From positions 2,232,001-2,296,000 of the forward strand of contig NZ_CP073764.1 of assembly GCF_019343105.1 (NCBI RefSeq): a DNA stretch of 64,000 bases. The letters are read 5' to 3'. Positions 9,157 to 16,632 of the stretch are shown one piece after another. How positions within the stretch are numbered: position 1 is the first letter of the stretch; the number at the start of each line of letters is the position of its first letter. The notes under the pieces were generated by a model. That model was not told the DNA's origin. It saw only the letters and a list, made by a program, of their open reading frames with translations, and made no database searches. The position numbers and the translations under genes are program-made. This DNA is from Methylovirgula sp. HY1 (GTDB lineage: Bacteria; Pseudomonadota; Alphaproteobacteria; Rhizobiales; Beijerinckiaceae).

Positions 9157-10746
9157 ATGAATGAGACCCAAATCTATTCCAAGGCGGCCGTTGCCGCGCC
9201 GCATCATCTCGCTGTCGAGACGGGCCGCGCCCTTCTCGCCGAAGGCGCAAATGCGATCGAAGCCATGCTCGGCATGGCAGCGACCATCGCCGTCGTCTAT
9301 CCCTATATGAATTCAATCGGCGGCGATGCCTTCTGGCTGATCCGCGAGCCGGACGGCAAGGTTCTTTATATCGAGGCCTGCGGCTATGCTGGAAGCAACG
9401 CGACCATCGCCGCCTATCGTGGCATGGGCTATGATGCGATCCCACCGCGCGGGCCGCTTGCCGCGGTCACCATTCCGGGCACCGTCGGCGGCTACTCGCT
9501 GGCACACCAGATCGCGCAAAGCGTCGGCGGCCGCTTGCCGCGCAGCACGCTTTGGCATGATGCGGTGCGATTTGCCCGCGACGGCTACCCGCAATCGCAC
9601 GGCGAGGCCGGCGCCGAGCCTTTCGAATTCGAGGCTCTGCGCGAGGCGCCGGGATTCGCGGAACATTTTCTCATCGACGGCAAGATCGCCCCGGCCGGCA
9701 ATTTACGAAAAAACGCCGCCCTCGCGGATACGCTCGAACAATTGAGCCACACCGGTTTTGATGATTTTTATCGCGGCGACATTGGCCGCGAGATCGCCGC
9801 CGATATGGAACGGCTTGGCATACCATCGACGCGCAAAGATCTCGAAACCTATCATGCCGTGTTGCGCGAGCCGCTGTCGCTCACCTTCAAAGGCCGCACG
9901 CTTTATAATTCGCAGCCGCCGACACAAGGCATCGTCTCGCTCTTCATTCTCGGCCTTTTCGAGCGGCTCGGCGTGACCCAGGTGGAAAGCTACGAGCATA
10001 TCCATGGTCTCGTCGAAGCGGCCAAACGCGGCCTCGCCTTGCGCGACCGCATCTGCACCGACTTCCGGCAACTGCCGCGCGATCCGGCCGATTTCCTCAC
10101 TGCCGAAATGCTGGAACGCGAAGCGGCGATGATCCGCATGGACCGCGCCGCGCCGATGCCTGTGCCGCCAGCTCCCGGCGACACGATTTGGATGGGCGCC
10201 ATAGACGAACAAGGCCGCGCCGTTTCCTTCATCCAATCGATCTATTGGGAATATGGCTCGGGCTGCGTCCTTCCCGGCACGGGCATTTTATTACAGAACC
10301 GCGGCTCTTCATTTTCGCTTGATGCCAAGGCCCTCAATCCGCTGGCGCCGGGACGCCGACCGTTCCACACGTTGAATCCGGCCCTCGCCGTCTTCGCCGA
10401 CGGCCGCGTCATGCCTTATGGATCAATGGGCGGCGACGGCCAGCCGCAGTTCCAAGCGCAAATATTTACTCGCAGTCTGTTTGGCGTTCCGCTCGCCGAA
10501 GCCATCGATCGGCCGCGCTTCCTTTACGGCAAGCTTTGGGGTGCCGAAACGCCGACTTTGAAAATCGAACCGCGTTTCGACGACAGTTTGATCCGCAAGC
10601 TCAAGTCCGCTGGACATGATATCGAAATCGCCGAAATGCCTTATGCCAGCCGCTTCGGACATGCCGGGGCGCTGATCCGCCATAAAGACGGCCATATCGA
10701 AGCAGCGCATGATCCGCGCGCCGACGGGGGTGCTGCCGGACTCTGA
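9157..10746 (+). CDS. ggt: Gamma-glutamyltransferase family protein (Ntn hydrolase)
   Basis: This 529-residue single-chain proenzyme belongs to the gamma-glutamyltranspeptidase family. It has the N-terminal subunit start GRALLAEGANAIEAMLGM and GGDAFWLI. The likely autoprocessing site and nucleophile Thr lies in PGDTIWMGAIDEQGRAVSF, followed by GSGCVLPGTGILLQNRGSSF and YGSMGGDGQPQ. No Sec signal precedes MNETQIYSK, so this is probably the cytoplasmic YwrD-like branch rather than secreted Ggt. It cleaves gamma-glutamyl bonds, for example in glutathione or its conjugates. The Met at 9157 was chosen because sequence upstream lacks family similarity. Confidence 0.85.
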   Translation: MNETQIYSKAAVAAPHHLAVETGRALLAEGANAIEAMLGMAATIAVVYPYMNSIGGDAFWLIREPDGKVLYIEACGYAGSNATIAAYRGMGYDAIPPRGPLAAVTIPGTVGGYSLAHQIAQSVGGRLPRSTLWHDAVRFARDGYPQSHGEAGAEPFEFEALREAPGFAEHFLIDGKIAPAGNLRKNAALADTLEQLSHTGFDDFYRGDIGREIAADMERLGIPSTRKDLETYHAVLREPLSLTFKGRTLYNSQPPTQGIVSLFILGLFERLGVTQVESYEHIHGLVEAAKRGLALRDRICTDFRQLPRDPADFLTAEMLEREAAMIRMDRAAPMPVPPAPGDTIWMGAIDEQGRAVSFIQSIYWEYGSGCVLPGTGILLQNRGSSFSLDAKALNPLAPGRRPFHTLNPALAVFADGRVMPYGSMGGDGQPQFQAQIFTRSLFGVPLAEAIDRPRFLYGKLWGAETPTLKIEPRFDDSLIRKLKSAGHDIEIAEMPYASRFGHAGALIRHKDGHIEAAHDPRADGGAAGL

Positions 10747-10899
10747 CGCAAGATCACGGCAGCTTATCGAAACGATCCAGACCCATCATCACGACAGCGG
10801 GTATTCGATCACTATCGCATCGAAAACCCGCTTGTCCTGATCTTGCTCGCAGCTCCGACATGACTCGCGCAATGGCGATGCAGGCCGCGCATCAGCAAG

Positions 10900-10924
10900 G
10901 GAACCCTCGCCCCACTCATTGGTT
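10900..10924 (+). promoter_or_regulatory. EcfG-type promoter upstream of the KGG protein gene (one mismatch)
   Basis: GGAAC (10900-10904), a 16-bp spacer, then GGTT (10921-10924). The general-stress sigma factor EcfG of alphaproteobacteria reads GGAAC-N16/17-CGTT, so this differs at one base in the -10. It lies 31 bp before the start codon at 10956. Confidence 0.6.
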
Positions 10925-10955
10925 ATTGAGGACATATGGTAGCGAGGAGGCCTGC

Positions 10956-11165
10956 ATGCAAAGCGAGATGAAGATGGCAAGATCCAACCGTGGATTTGCG
11001 TCGATGGATGCCGAAAAGCAGCGCGAGATCGCGCGCAAAGGCGGCCGCAGCGTCCCAAATGAGAAGCGGAGTTTTTCGCAAAATCACAAGCTGGCATCCG
11101 AGGCCGGCCGCAAAGGCGGGCAATCCACGCATGTCAGCCGTCCGGCCATAGCGGAAGAGCGCTGA
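10956..11165 (+). CDS. KGG-repeat stress protein (YciG-like)
   Basis: This 69-residue hydrophilic protein contains KGG-type repeats: FASMDAEKQREIARKGGRSV, then a FSQNHKLASEAGRKGGQS unit. Such proteins are small, basic and induced by general stress in enterobacteria and alphaproteobacteria; no enzyme activity is known. GAGGAGG at 10944-10950 places the start at ATG 10956. The EcfG-like promoter just upstream and the second KGG gene at 11375-11668 (convergent) support membership of the general-stress regulon whose regulators lie 2-4 kb away. Confidence 0.85.
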   Translation: MQSEMKMARSNRGFASMDAEKQREIARKGGRSVPNEKRSFSQNHKLASEAGRKGGQSTHVSRPAIAEER

Positions 11166-11374
11166 AGCAACGGATACCCGCGCGCTGCAATTTTCGCAGC
11201 GCACATTCGGGACATGAAGGATTTCCTATAAGGATTTCCTATCAAAGAGGGCTTTGGCGCAATTGTGCCTGCCCCCGTGGAATTGCCAGCAATTCCACGG
11301 TCCATTCGGCGATTACGCAATGAAGATTTATCTCTTGTTAAATCTCCACCGCGTCCGCGGTTCGGCCTACGCAT

Positions 11375-11668
11375 TCACCCTGCGTTTCGGATAACGGGCT
11401 TTGGCCCACCGTGAGATGCGTGACCGCCTTTACGACCAGCTTCCGAAGCAAGCTTATGATCTTGGGAGAAACTGCGCTTGCTCGGGCTGACGCTCTGGCC
11501 ACCCTTCCGCCCCGCTTCTGCTGCCAAAGCAGGGTTTTGCGAGAAGCTGCGTTTTTCATGCGGTACGCTCTCACCGCCTTTGCGGGCGATTGCGCGCTGC
11601 TTTTCAGGGTCCATCGACGCGAAACCGCGAGTCGATGCTTTATGGGGGAGTTGAGTAGAAACAGTCAT
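11375..11668 (-). CDS. KGG-repeat stress protein, three repeats
   Basis: This 97-residue hydrophilic protein has three KGG units: FASMDPEKQRAIARKGGESV, then FSQNPALAAEAGRKGGQSV and FSQDHKLASEAGRKGGHAS. It is closely related to the product of 10956-11165 and has one more repeat, so the two probably arose by duplication. It is convergent with that gene. A perfect EcfG promoter motif on the minus strand ends 48 bp before its start (11716-11740). Confidence 0.85.
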   Translation of the reverse strand: MTVSTQLPHKASTRGFASMDPEKQRAIARKGGESVPHEKRSFSQNPALAAEAGRKGGQSVSPSKRSFSQDHKLASEAGRKGGHASHGGPKPVIRNAG

Positions 11669-11715
11669 GCGTCATCTCTCGTTATCTACGTCCGCATCAT
11701 GGGACTATATTCATC

Positions 11716-11740
11716 AACGCGATGTCGCGATGAAGGTTCC
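11716..11740 (-). promoter_or_regulatory. EcfG-type promoter (perfect match) for the minus-strand KGG gene
   Basis: Read on the minus strand: GGAAC (11740-11736), a 16-bp spacer, then CGTT (11719-11716). This matches the alphaproteobacterial EcfG consensus exactly. It points at the gene starting at 11668. The rest of the gap 11669-12003 shows no other element I can name. Confidence 0.75.
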
Positions 11741-12003
11741 CATGGTGTCGATCACACAACCTGAGGTCGCTGCTCCATGCGTTTCCGAAAGGGCTTCTCT
11801 ACGATGTTCGCCCGGACCGGCAATGGCCGTCAGTGGTTGCGAAAGATCAATGCGCTGAACCGATAAAAGGTTGATGCATTTATTGTATTTAATGTTCCAG
11901 AGGTCGATCAGAACAATTCCGCTGTCGCGTCACACTAAAGGCCATGGGCCGCCAAAATTCACGATCCGCGCCGCAAATCGCGGCAACCCGAATGGAGGAA
12001 AAG

Positions 12004-12327
12004 ATGACCAATCCGGAAATCAAAGAAAGCAAAGCTATCCAAGATTTAGCCACCGATCTTGCCGCGCTTCGGGAAGATTTTTCGAAACTTTCCAGCTCGA
12101 TGCGTGATGTTTTCCAAACGCAAGCGACATCGACGACACGCCGCGTACTCGGCGCGGTCGATGACTCGCGCCAAAAATTGAGCGATGAAATATCCGTCGC
12201 AAAAGATCAATTTGGTACAATGACCGCGGAAATCGAAAAGACGATCGAACGCAGCCCGCTCGCCGCCGTGCTGGTCGGCGCCGCGGTCGGGTTTGTTATC
12301 GGACTCGTAAGCCGGTCACACAAATGA
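12004..12327 (+). CDS. DUF883 (ElaB/YqjD-like) tail-anchored membrane protein
   Basis: This 107-residue protein has a long amphipathic/coiled-coil N-terminal region (AIQDLATDLAALREDFSKL and onwards), a Pro-containing ERSPLAAVLVGAAVGFVIGL transmembrane helix and a short SRSHK tail. That is the ElaB/YqjD layout; E. coli members bind ribosomes and are induced in stationary phase. The ATG at 12004 follows GGAGG at 11994-11998. An upstream Met would add a tail without family likeness. The stop overlaps the next gene by 4 bp (ATGA), as in the yqjD-yqjE pairing of enterobacteria. Confidence 0.85.
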   Translation: MTNPEIKESKAIQDLATDLAALREDFSKLSSSMRDVFQTQATSTTRRVLGAVDDSRQKLSDEISVAKDQFGTMTAEIEKTIERSPLAAVLVGAAVGFVIGLVSRSHK

Positions 12328-12842
12328 ATGACTTCTTTACGCGACAGCTGCGCAGCCTCGTCGGCACCGTGTTGGACCCGATAGAATCGGCCGGCACGCG
12401 TCTGCTCGGAATCGTCGCCATCGGCGGTGTAGCGGTTGCTTGCCTCATCGCAGCGATCGCTTTCATCTCAATCGCGCTCGATCAATGGCTCGCACAACTC
12501 ACTGGTCCGGTTATCGCTGCGCTTTGCACGGCCGGATTTTATCTTGTCATAGGTGTAATCTGCCTATTGGTCCTGCGCGCACGCAACGGCACGAAACCGC
12601 AGATTCCGCCCGCCTCTGTTCCGCCCGCGGAAAAAAGCGACGTCTCGGCCAGCATCGAAGACACCGTCGCCCCTTTCGTCGCCATCCTGCATGACACCGG
12701 GCTGAAACGCGAAGAAGTCGCGGTTCGGCTTGGAACGGAGATGGCCAAACAGCTCGGACCTGTCGGTCTTGTCGCAACCGCGCTCGTCGCCGGATTCATC
12801 CTCCAGCGTTCGCTCATAGATTCGAACAAGCCGCCGCGCTAG
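12324..12842 (+). CDS. Holin-X / YqjE-like membrane protein
   Basis: This 172-residue protein has two adjacent transmembrane helices (LLGIVAIGGVAVACLIAAIA and VIAALCTAGFYLVIGVICLL). A soluble stretch follows, and then a third weaker hydrophobic segment near the C-terminus (LGPVGLVATALVAGFIL). The layout matches the phage-holin-superfamily / DUF1469 proteins that sit next to ElaB/YqjD-type genes. Despite the family name I see no phage genes here. It is translationally coupled to the DUF883 gene (4-bp overlap). Confidence 0.7.
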   Translation: MNDFFTRQLRSLVGTVLDPIESAGTRLLGIVAIGGVAVACLIAAIAFISIALDQWLAQLTGPVIAALCTAGFYLVIGVICLLVLRARNGTKPQIPPASVPPAEKSDVSASIEDTVAPFVAILHDTGLKREEVAVRLGTEMAKQLGPVGLVATALVAGFILQRSLIDSNKPPR

Positions 12843-12843
12843 G

Positions 12844-12887
12844 GCATGTTCCAGAAAAGTTGATCGCCTTTTCTGATGAGAACATGC
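12844..12887. repeat. Dispersed palindrome, copy 2, directly after the holin-X-like gene
   Basis: A long imperfect hairpin: GCATGTTC (12844-12851) pairs with GAACATGC (12880-12887), and CAGAAAAG with CTTTTCTG inside. The first 32 bases (12844-12875) are identical to those at 21251-21282. It may also act as the transcript end of the 12004-12842 operon, although no T-run follows. Confidence 0.7.
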
Positions 12888-12980
12888 GTTAACCAAAGGG
12901 ATAGAGCCGATCGACGATTCCGAGTGAAGACATCCCGCTCTCGTCGCGCGGCGATTGCCAATTAAAAAAAGCCCCAGGCC

Positions 12981-13805
12981 TCAGACAAGCGCGCTACTGC
13001 TCTCTTGCGCGTCCTTGCGATGAGACTTGCGATCGAAGAAAAGCGCCTGGCTGATGATGGCTTTAAGGCTGTCCACGCCGAATGGCTTGGTGATCAAAAA
13101 GGCTGGCTCGGGCGGCGTCCCGGTCAGGAAACGTTCCGGATAGGCAGTGATGAAAATGACCGGGACCGACAAGCTGCCGAGAATCTGATTGACCGCTTCG
13201 AGCCCGGAACTTCCATCCGCCAATTGGATATCCGCGAGAATAAGGCCGGGCTTCGTCGTCCGCACCGCCTCGATGGCTTCTTTATGCGTGCGCGCGACAT
13301 GAATGACGCGATGGCCAAGCTCTTCGACAAGCATCTGGATATCGATCGCGATCAGCGGCTCATCCTCAATGATGAGAACATCGGTGCGGATCTGGTTGGA
13401 AATTTCCTTGCCGGCGAGATCAATGAGATGCGCCGCTTCGTCCAAGCTCAAATCCATCGCCCGCGCGACCTCGGTCTTATCGAAGCCTTCGAGCGAACTT
13501 AACAGGAACGCCACGCGGGGCCGCAGAGGAATAGCCTCGAGATTATGCTGCGCGCCGCGCTCATCCGCGGAAAAGCTCATCTGGTCGACATGCTCGTTAA
13601 CCGGCATCGACCCCCAGACTTTGAGGAACAACCGATAGAGTGCGATCTTGAGGTCCGCGTTCTCGGCAAATTCCGCCGGATCCGCGACCACGGCCTCTAA
13701 CGTGGCGAGCACATAAGCATCGCCCCCCGTCTGAGTTCCCGTCAGGGCCCGCGAAAATCGGCGCAAGTAAGGAATATGCGCGGAGATAGCTTGCGAAATG
13801 GTCAT
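12981..13805 (-). CDS. phyR: General stress response regulator PhyR
   Basis: This 274-residue protein has the PhyR layout. A sigma-factor-like N-terminal region (about 1-135, with PLRPRVAFLLSSLEGFDKTEVARAM) mimics sigma and binds NepR. A receiver domain follows (about 140-262) with acidic pocket Glu147/Asp148, phospho-acceptor Asp192 (LILADIQLADG), Thr/Ser in FITAYP and Lys in LITKPFG. When phosphorylated by HWE/HisKA2 kinases it sequesters the anti-sigma factor NepR and frees EcfG. It is divergent from nepR-ecfG, the usual arrangement. No PhyR kinase is in the window; the histidine kinase at 24802 is of another class. Confidence 0.95.
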   Translation of the reverse strand: MTISQAISAHIPYLRRFSRALTGTQTGGDAYVLATLEAVVADPAEFAENADLKIALYRLFLKVWGSMPVNEHVDQMSFSADERGAQHNLEAIPLRPRVAFLLSSLEGFDKTEVARAMDLSLDEAAHLIDLAGKEISNQIRTDVLIIEDEPLIAIDIQMLVEELGHRVIHVARTHKEAIEAVRTTKPGLILADIQLADGSSGLEAVNQILGSLSVPVIFITAYPERFLTGTPPEPAFLITKPFGVDSLKAIISQALFFDRKSHRKDAQESSSALV

Positions 13806-13889
13806 TGGCGGTTTTCCCTCAGGGGCTCTTATGCCCCGATCCCAGCTTAGCTTTTTTAATTCTCCAGACCAAAATTGGTTCCAAACGAG

Positions 13890-13914
13890 GGAACCTTGGT
13901 GAAAAGATCGCGTT
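13890..13914 (+). promoter_or_regulatory. EcfG-type promoter (perfect match) facing nepR-ecfG
   Basis: GGAAC (13890-13894), a 16-bp spacer, then CGTT (13911-13914). This is an exact match to the EcfG consensus and would make nepR-ecfG autoregulated, as known in related bacteria. It implies a leader of about 300 bp, which contains a dispersed repeat. For phyR only a bare GGAAC is visible on the minus strand (13882-13878), without a matching -10. Confidence 0.75.
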
Positions 13915-13976
13915 GACCCTTACCGTTTGTACGAACGATAAATGCACCAGAAGAAATCACGTTTATTCAGAGTGTT

Positions 13977-14100
13977 TTCCGCTCGGGCGCATTCACCTGA
14001 TGGAAAGGAAAACGCTCCAAATCAATAAGTTGGAGCAAGTTCAGGGCAGACATCGGCGGGAGACATCGGAAAAGTAGTTCCACTTTTCCGAAACGTGTTT
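13977..14100. repeat. Dispersed palindromic repeat, copy 3
   Basis: It contains TTTTCCGCTCGGGCG, then GGAAAACGCTCCAAATCAAT (14007-14026) continuing to TGGAGCA, and a hairpin GGAAAAGT...ACTTTTCC near 14070-14092. The same AAACGCTCCAAATCAATAAG block occurs at 49340-49370 and, inverted, at 36884-36910. It lies in the nepR leader. Confidence 0.65.
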
Positions 14101-14223
14101 TAGTGCCGATCTTCAGCCTAGCGCGTTTTTGCCGAGGATTTTTGCCGAGGAGCGGTGCCATTACGATCAGCTTGATACGACTTGACCAACCAAAGTTACA
14201 GCAACCGATGCAAGGGCGAGAAT

Positions 14224-14628
14224 GTGACAAAGCCAATCGAGCTGGGTGCGGAAATGGCCGAATCGCCAGAGGCCGAGCTACCGAAACTAATGAGATCTAG
14301 AAAAATCGGGGCCACAAAAGGGCAAAATGAGGCCTCCTCTGCAGCCGAGCACCGCTCCGAGGCAGAGATCATGGCTCTTCCCCCGGCGCGAACTCGCAAG
14401 CCTAGCGGCGCCACACCCGAAATCTTCAATCAAATCGGTCAGCGGCTGCGGAATGTCTATAATGATGTTCTGACGCAGACGGTGCCCGACCGCTTTGTCG
14501 ATCTGCTGCAAGCGCTCGAAGCCGGCACCGCAACGGACCCGACGAGCCCCGGCCACGTCAACATGTCCGAGACGCCAAGCCAACAAGCCAGGCGCCCGGC
14601 CACCGGGAGGAAGACGGACCAAAGGTGA
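14224..14628 (+). CDS. nepR: Anti-sigma factor NepR
   Basis: The C-terminal half holds the conserved NepR core IGQRLRNVYNDVLTQTVPDR followed by FVDLLQALE, the two helices that clamp EcfG or PhyR. I use the GTG at 14224 (VTKPIELGAEM), which has an AAGGGCGAG stretch just upstream; an in-frame start at 14182 is possible. The protein of 134 residues is longer than typical NepR (about 60-70), with an extra N-terminal, low-complexity region that is probably disordered. The stop overlaps a possible GTG start of ecfG, so the two are translationally coupled. Confidence 0.9.
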   Translation: MTKPIELGAEMAESPEAELPKLMRSRKIGATKGQNEASSAAEHRSEAEIMALPPARTRKPSGATPEIFNQIGQRLRNVYNDVLTQTVPDRFVDLLQALEAGTATDPTSPGHVNMSETPSQQARRPATGRKTDQR

Positions 14629-15236
14629 CAGCTTCGCGGAAGGACGACATGGAACAGCTCCCCCAGGCGAGCGCCGAGATCAAAGCCGATCTCATCGCCG
14701 TTATCCCGAATTTGCGCGCCTTTGCGGTTTCCCTCTGTGGCAATCCCGACCGGGCCGACGATCTCGTGCAGGAGACTCTCGTCAAAGCCTGGAGCAATCT
14801 CCATTCTTTTGTTCCTGGCACCAATCTGCCAGCATGGCTCTTCACCATTCTGCGCAACATCTATTATTCGGAATATCGCAAAAGACGGCGCGAAGTCGCC
14901 GATTCCGATGGCGCCATCGCCGCCCGGCTGTCGACGGCGCCCTCGCAGAACAGCCATATGGATCTGCTCGATTTTCATACCGCGTTGCAACAACTCCCAA
15001 ACGACCAGCGCGAGGCGCTCATTCTGATTGGCGCCTCCGGCCTTTCCTATGAGGAGGCAGCCGGTATTTGCGGATGCGCGATCGGGACGATGAAAAGCCG
15101 CGTGAACCGGGCCCGCAATCGGCTGGCCGAGCTCTTATCGATCCATTCGAGCCGCGAACTCGGCCAAAGCGACGATTGGGAAGCCGTCGACCCCATTTCC
15201 GTGGGCCAAAACCTTTCGCGCACCGGCACCGACTGA
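14625..15236 (+). CDS. ecfG: RNA polymerase sigma factor EcfG (general stress)
   Basis: This ECF sigma factor of about 203 residues has region 2 with GNPDRADDLVQETLVKAWSN and FTILRNIYYSEYRKRRRE, and region 4 with LPNDQREALILIGASGLSYE and CGCAIGTMKSRVNRARNRL. The ECF15/EcfG assignment follows from the nepR-phyR neighbours. A GTG at 14625 overlaps the nepR stop; an ATG at 14649 (MEQLPQ) with AAGGAC upstream is an equally good start. It should drive the promoters noted at 10900, 11716 and 13890. Confidence 0.93.
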   Translation: MTASRKDDMEQLPQASAEIKADLIAVIPNLRAFAVSLCGNPDRADDLVQETLVKAWSNLHSFVPGTNLPAWLFTILRNIYYSEYRKRRREVADSDGAIAARLSTAPSQNSHMDLLDFHTALQQLPNDQREALILIGASGLSYEEAAGICGCAIGTMKSRVNRARNRLAELLSIHSSRELGQSDDWEAVDPISVGQNLSRTGTD

Positions 15237-15558
15237 CGCCTCCGATTTAGATCGTAGCCCGCGGTCGCATGCTCCCGCTTTGGCTTCGCGCAGAGATGCT
15301 GCATATGCGAAGCCCCCCGCCCTATCCTCCCAGATTGATCGCTGGAGCATGTTCTCGTGCATTTACGCGGGAGCTTGGAGGTTTTTTCCGCCAAGGTCCT
15401 GCTCCAAATCCTTGACCAACGGCTTATTTTTCCTTGTATGTGGATGAACGAAGCGCTGCCGCACCGAGGAAATCGGGGTCGTAAAGAATCGGATCATGCG
15501 CGGATTTTGAAAGCATAGCCGTGACCGTGCCTCAATCTTCTCCTGCCGCGGGCAGGAC
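15237..15558. other. Intergenic gap between ecfG and the RND adaptor gene
   Basis: No gene is recognised. It contains GGAGCATGTTCTCG near 15346, a fragment like the dispersed palindromes. It probably holds the ecfG transcript end and the promoter of the RND operon. Confidence 0.35.
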
Positions 15559-16623
15559 ATGATGAAAAAATTCCTGCAAAGGACGATCGTTGTTTTGGGA
15601 CTGGCCGCGATCGCGGGCTCGGCAATCTGGAGTTTTGTGCAAGCGCGCAGCGAAGCGAAGCATGGTGACGATGACGACGGGCCGGTGAAAAAATCCCCGC
15701 GCGTCTCCAATGCCGGCGGCGTCCCGACGATCACCCTCGACGCCGCTGCGCTCGATCGGAATGTGATCGACACCGTCGTCCTTCAGAATACCCTGCGCGC
15801 GCAGACGCTGCGCGCCTATGGCACTGTTCTCGATCTGCAGCCGCTCACCGATCTCGCCAACAAATATGCGATCGCCAAAGCCAATATAGAAACACAGCAG
15901 GCCAAGCGCGACCTCGCGCAAGCCAATGTCGCGCGGGCGCGGGCCCTCTACACCCAAGGGCCGCACGCGATTTCCAAGGCGCAACTTGAAACCGCCGAGG
16001 AAAATCTTCAGATCGCCGCGGCAAGCCTCGGCGCGGCCCAGGCGCAATTCGAAGCTTTATCGCATACCGCCCTCCAGACATGGGGCACGGCGCTCGGGCA
16101 AGGTTTCGATCAGGTGCTCGGCCGACCTTCGTCGCTTCTGATGCGGCTCATCGAACGCCGCGACATGCTGGTTCAAGTCACCTTGGCCGCCGATACGATC
16201 GTCGCGAGCGCGCCTGAACAAGCCTTCATCGAACAAGCGACGCGACACCGGATCACGCTTCATTACGTGTCGCCGGCGGCGGCGACGGACCCGCATATCC
16301 AAGGTCAAAGTTTCTTCTACACGGCCGCTGCCGCCACCGGCCTCGTTCCCGGCATGAATGTCGTGGCCTATGTTCCGACGGGACAGCGCGTCCCGCGCGC
16401 GGAAGTCCCAGCGAGTGCGATCGTCTGGGTGCAGGGCCGCGCTTGGGCCTATGTCCGCACCGGCCCGAAAACCCTCGTGCGGCGCGAGATCGCGACCGAT
16501 TCACCGGCGCCGGACGGAGGCTATTTCGTCAAGGATATGCCGAACGGTACGCGTGTCGTCAGCAGCGGCGCGCAAATGCTGCTGTCGGAGGAATTCCGCA
16601 GTCAGATCCAGAGCGAAGAGTAA
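15559..16623 (+). CDS. RND efflux periplasmic adaptor (membrane fusion protein)
   Basis: This 354-residue HlyD/CusB-like adaptor has an N-terminal membrane anchor (RTIVVLGLAAIAGSAIWSF), an Asp-rich stretch DDDDG, and a short coiled-coil hairpin (about 95-160, IETQQAKRDLAQANVARARA onwards). A beta-barrel region (VTLAADTIVASAP, VVAYVPTGQRVPRAEVP) is followed by a membrane-proximal end. It would link the inner-membrane pump encoded immediately downstream to an outer-membrane channel. The coiled coil is short for the family. The gene ends 9 bp before the pump gene, so they form an operon. Two consecutive Met codons are present; I start at the first. Confidence 0.85.
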   Translation: MMKKFLQRTIVVLGLAAIAGSAIWSFVQARSEAKHGDDDDGPVKKSPRVSNAGGVPTITLDAAALDRNVIDTVVLQNTLRAQTLRAYGTVLDLQPLTDLANKYAIAKANIETQQAKRDLAQANVARARALYTQGPHAISKAQLETAEENLQIAAASLGAAQAQFEALSHTALQTWGTALGQGFDQVLGRPSSLLMRLIERRDMLVQVTLAADTIVASAPEQAFIEQATRHRITLHYVSPAAATDPHIQGQSFFYTAAAATGLVPGMNVVAYVPTGQRVPRAEVPASAIVWVQGRAWAYVRTGPKTLVRREIATDSPAPDGGYFVKDMPNGTRVVSSGAQMLLSEEFRSQIQSEE

Positions 16624-16632
16624 TAGCGCGCG

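Noticed and set aside
8945-9158. N-terminal extension of the small membrane protein at 8709-8945
   Set aside because: The extra 70 residues are Arg/Trp-rich without family likeness and would cover the ggt promoter region.
12324-12842. Holin-like protein as a sign of a prophage
   Set aside because: It is coupled to a DUF883 gene as in the chromosomal yqjD-yqjE type pair, with no other phage gene near.
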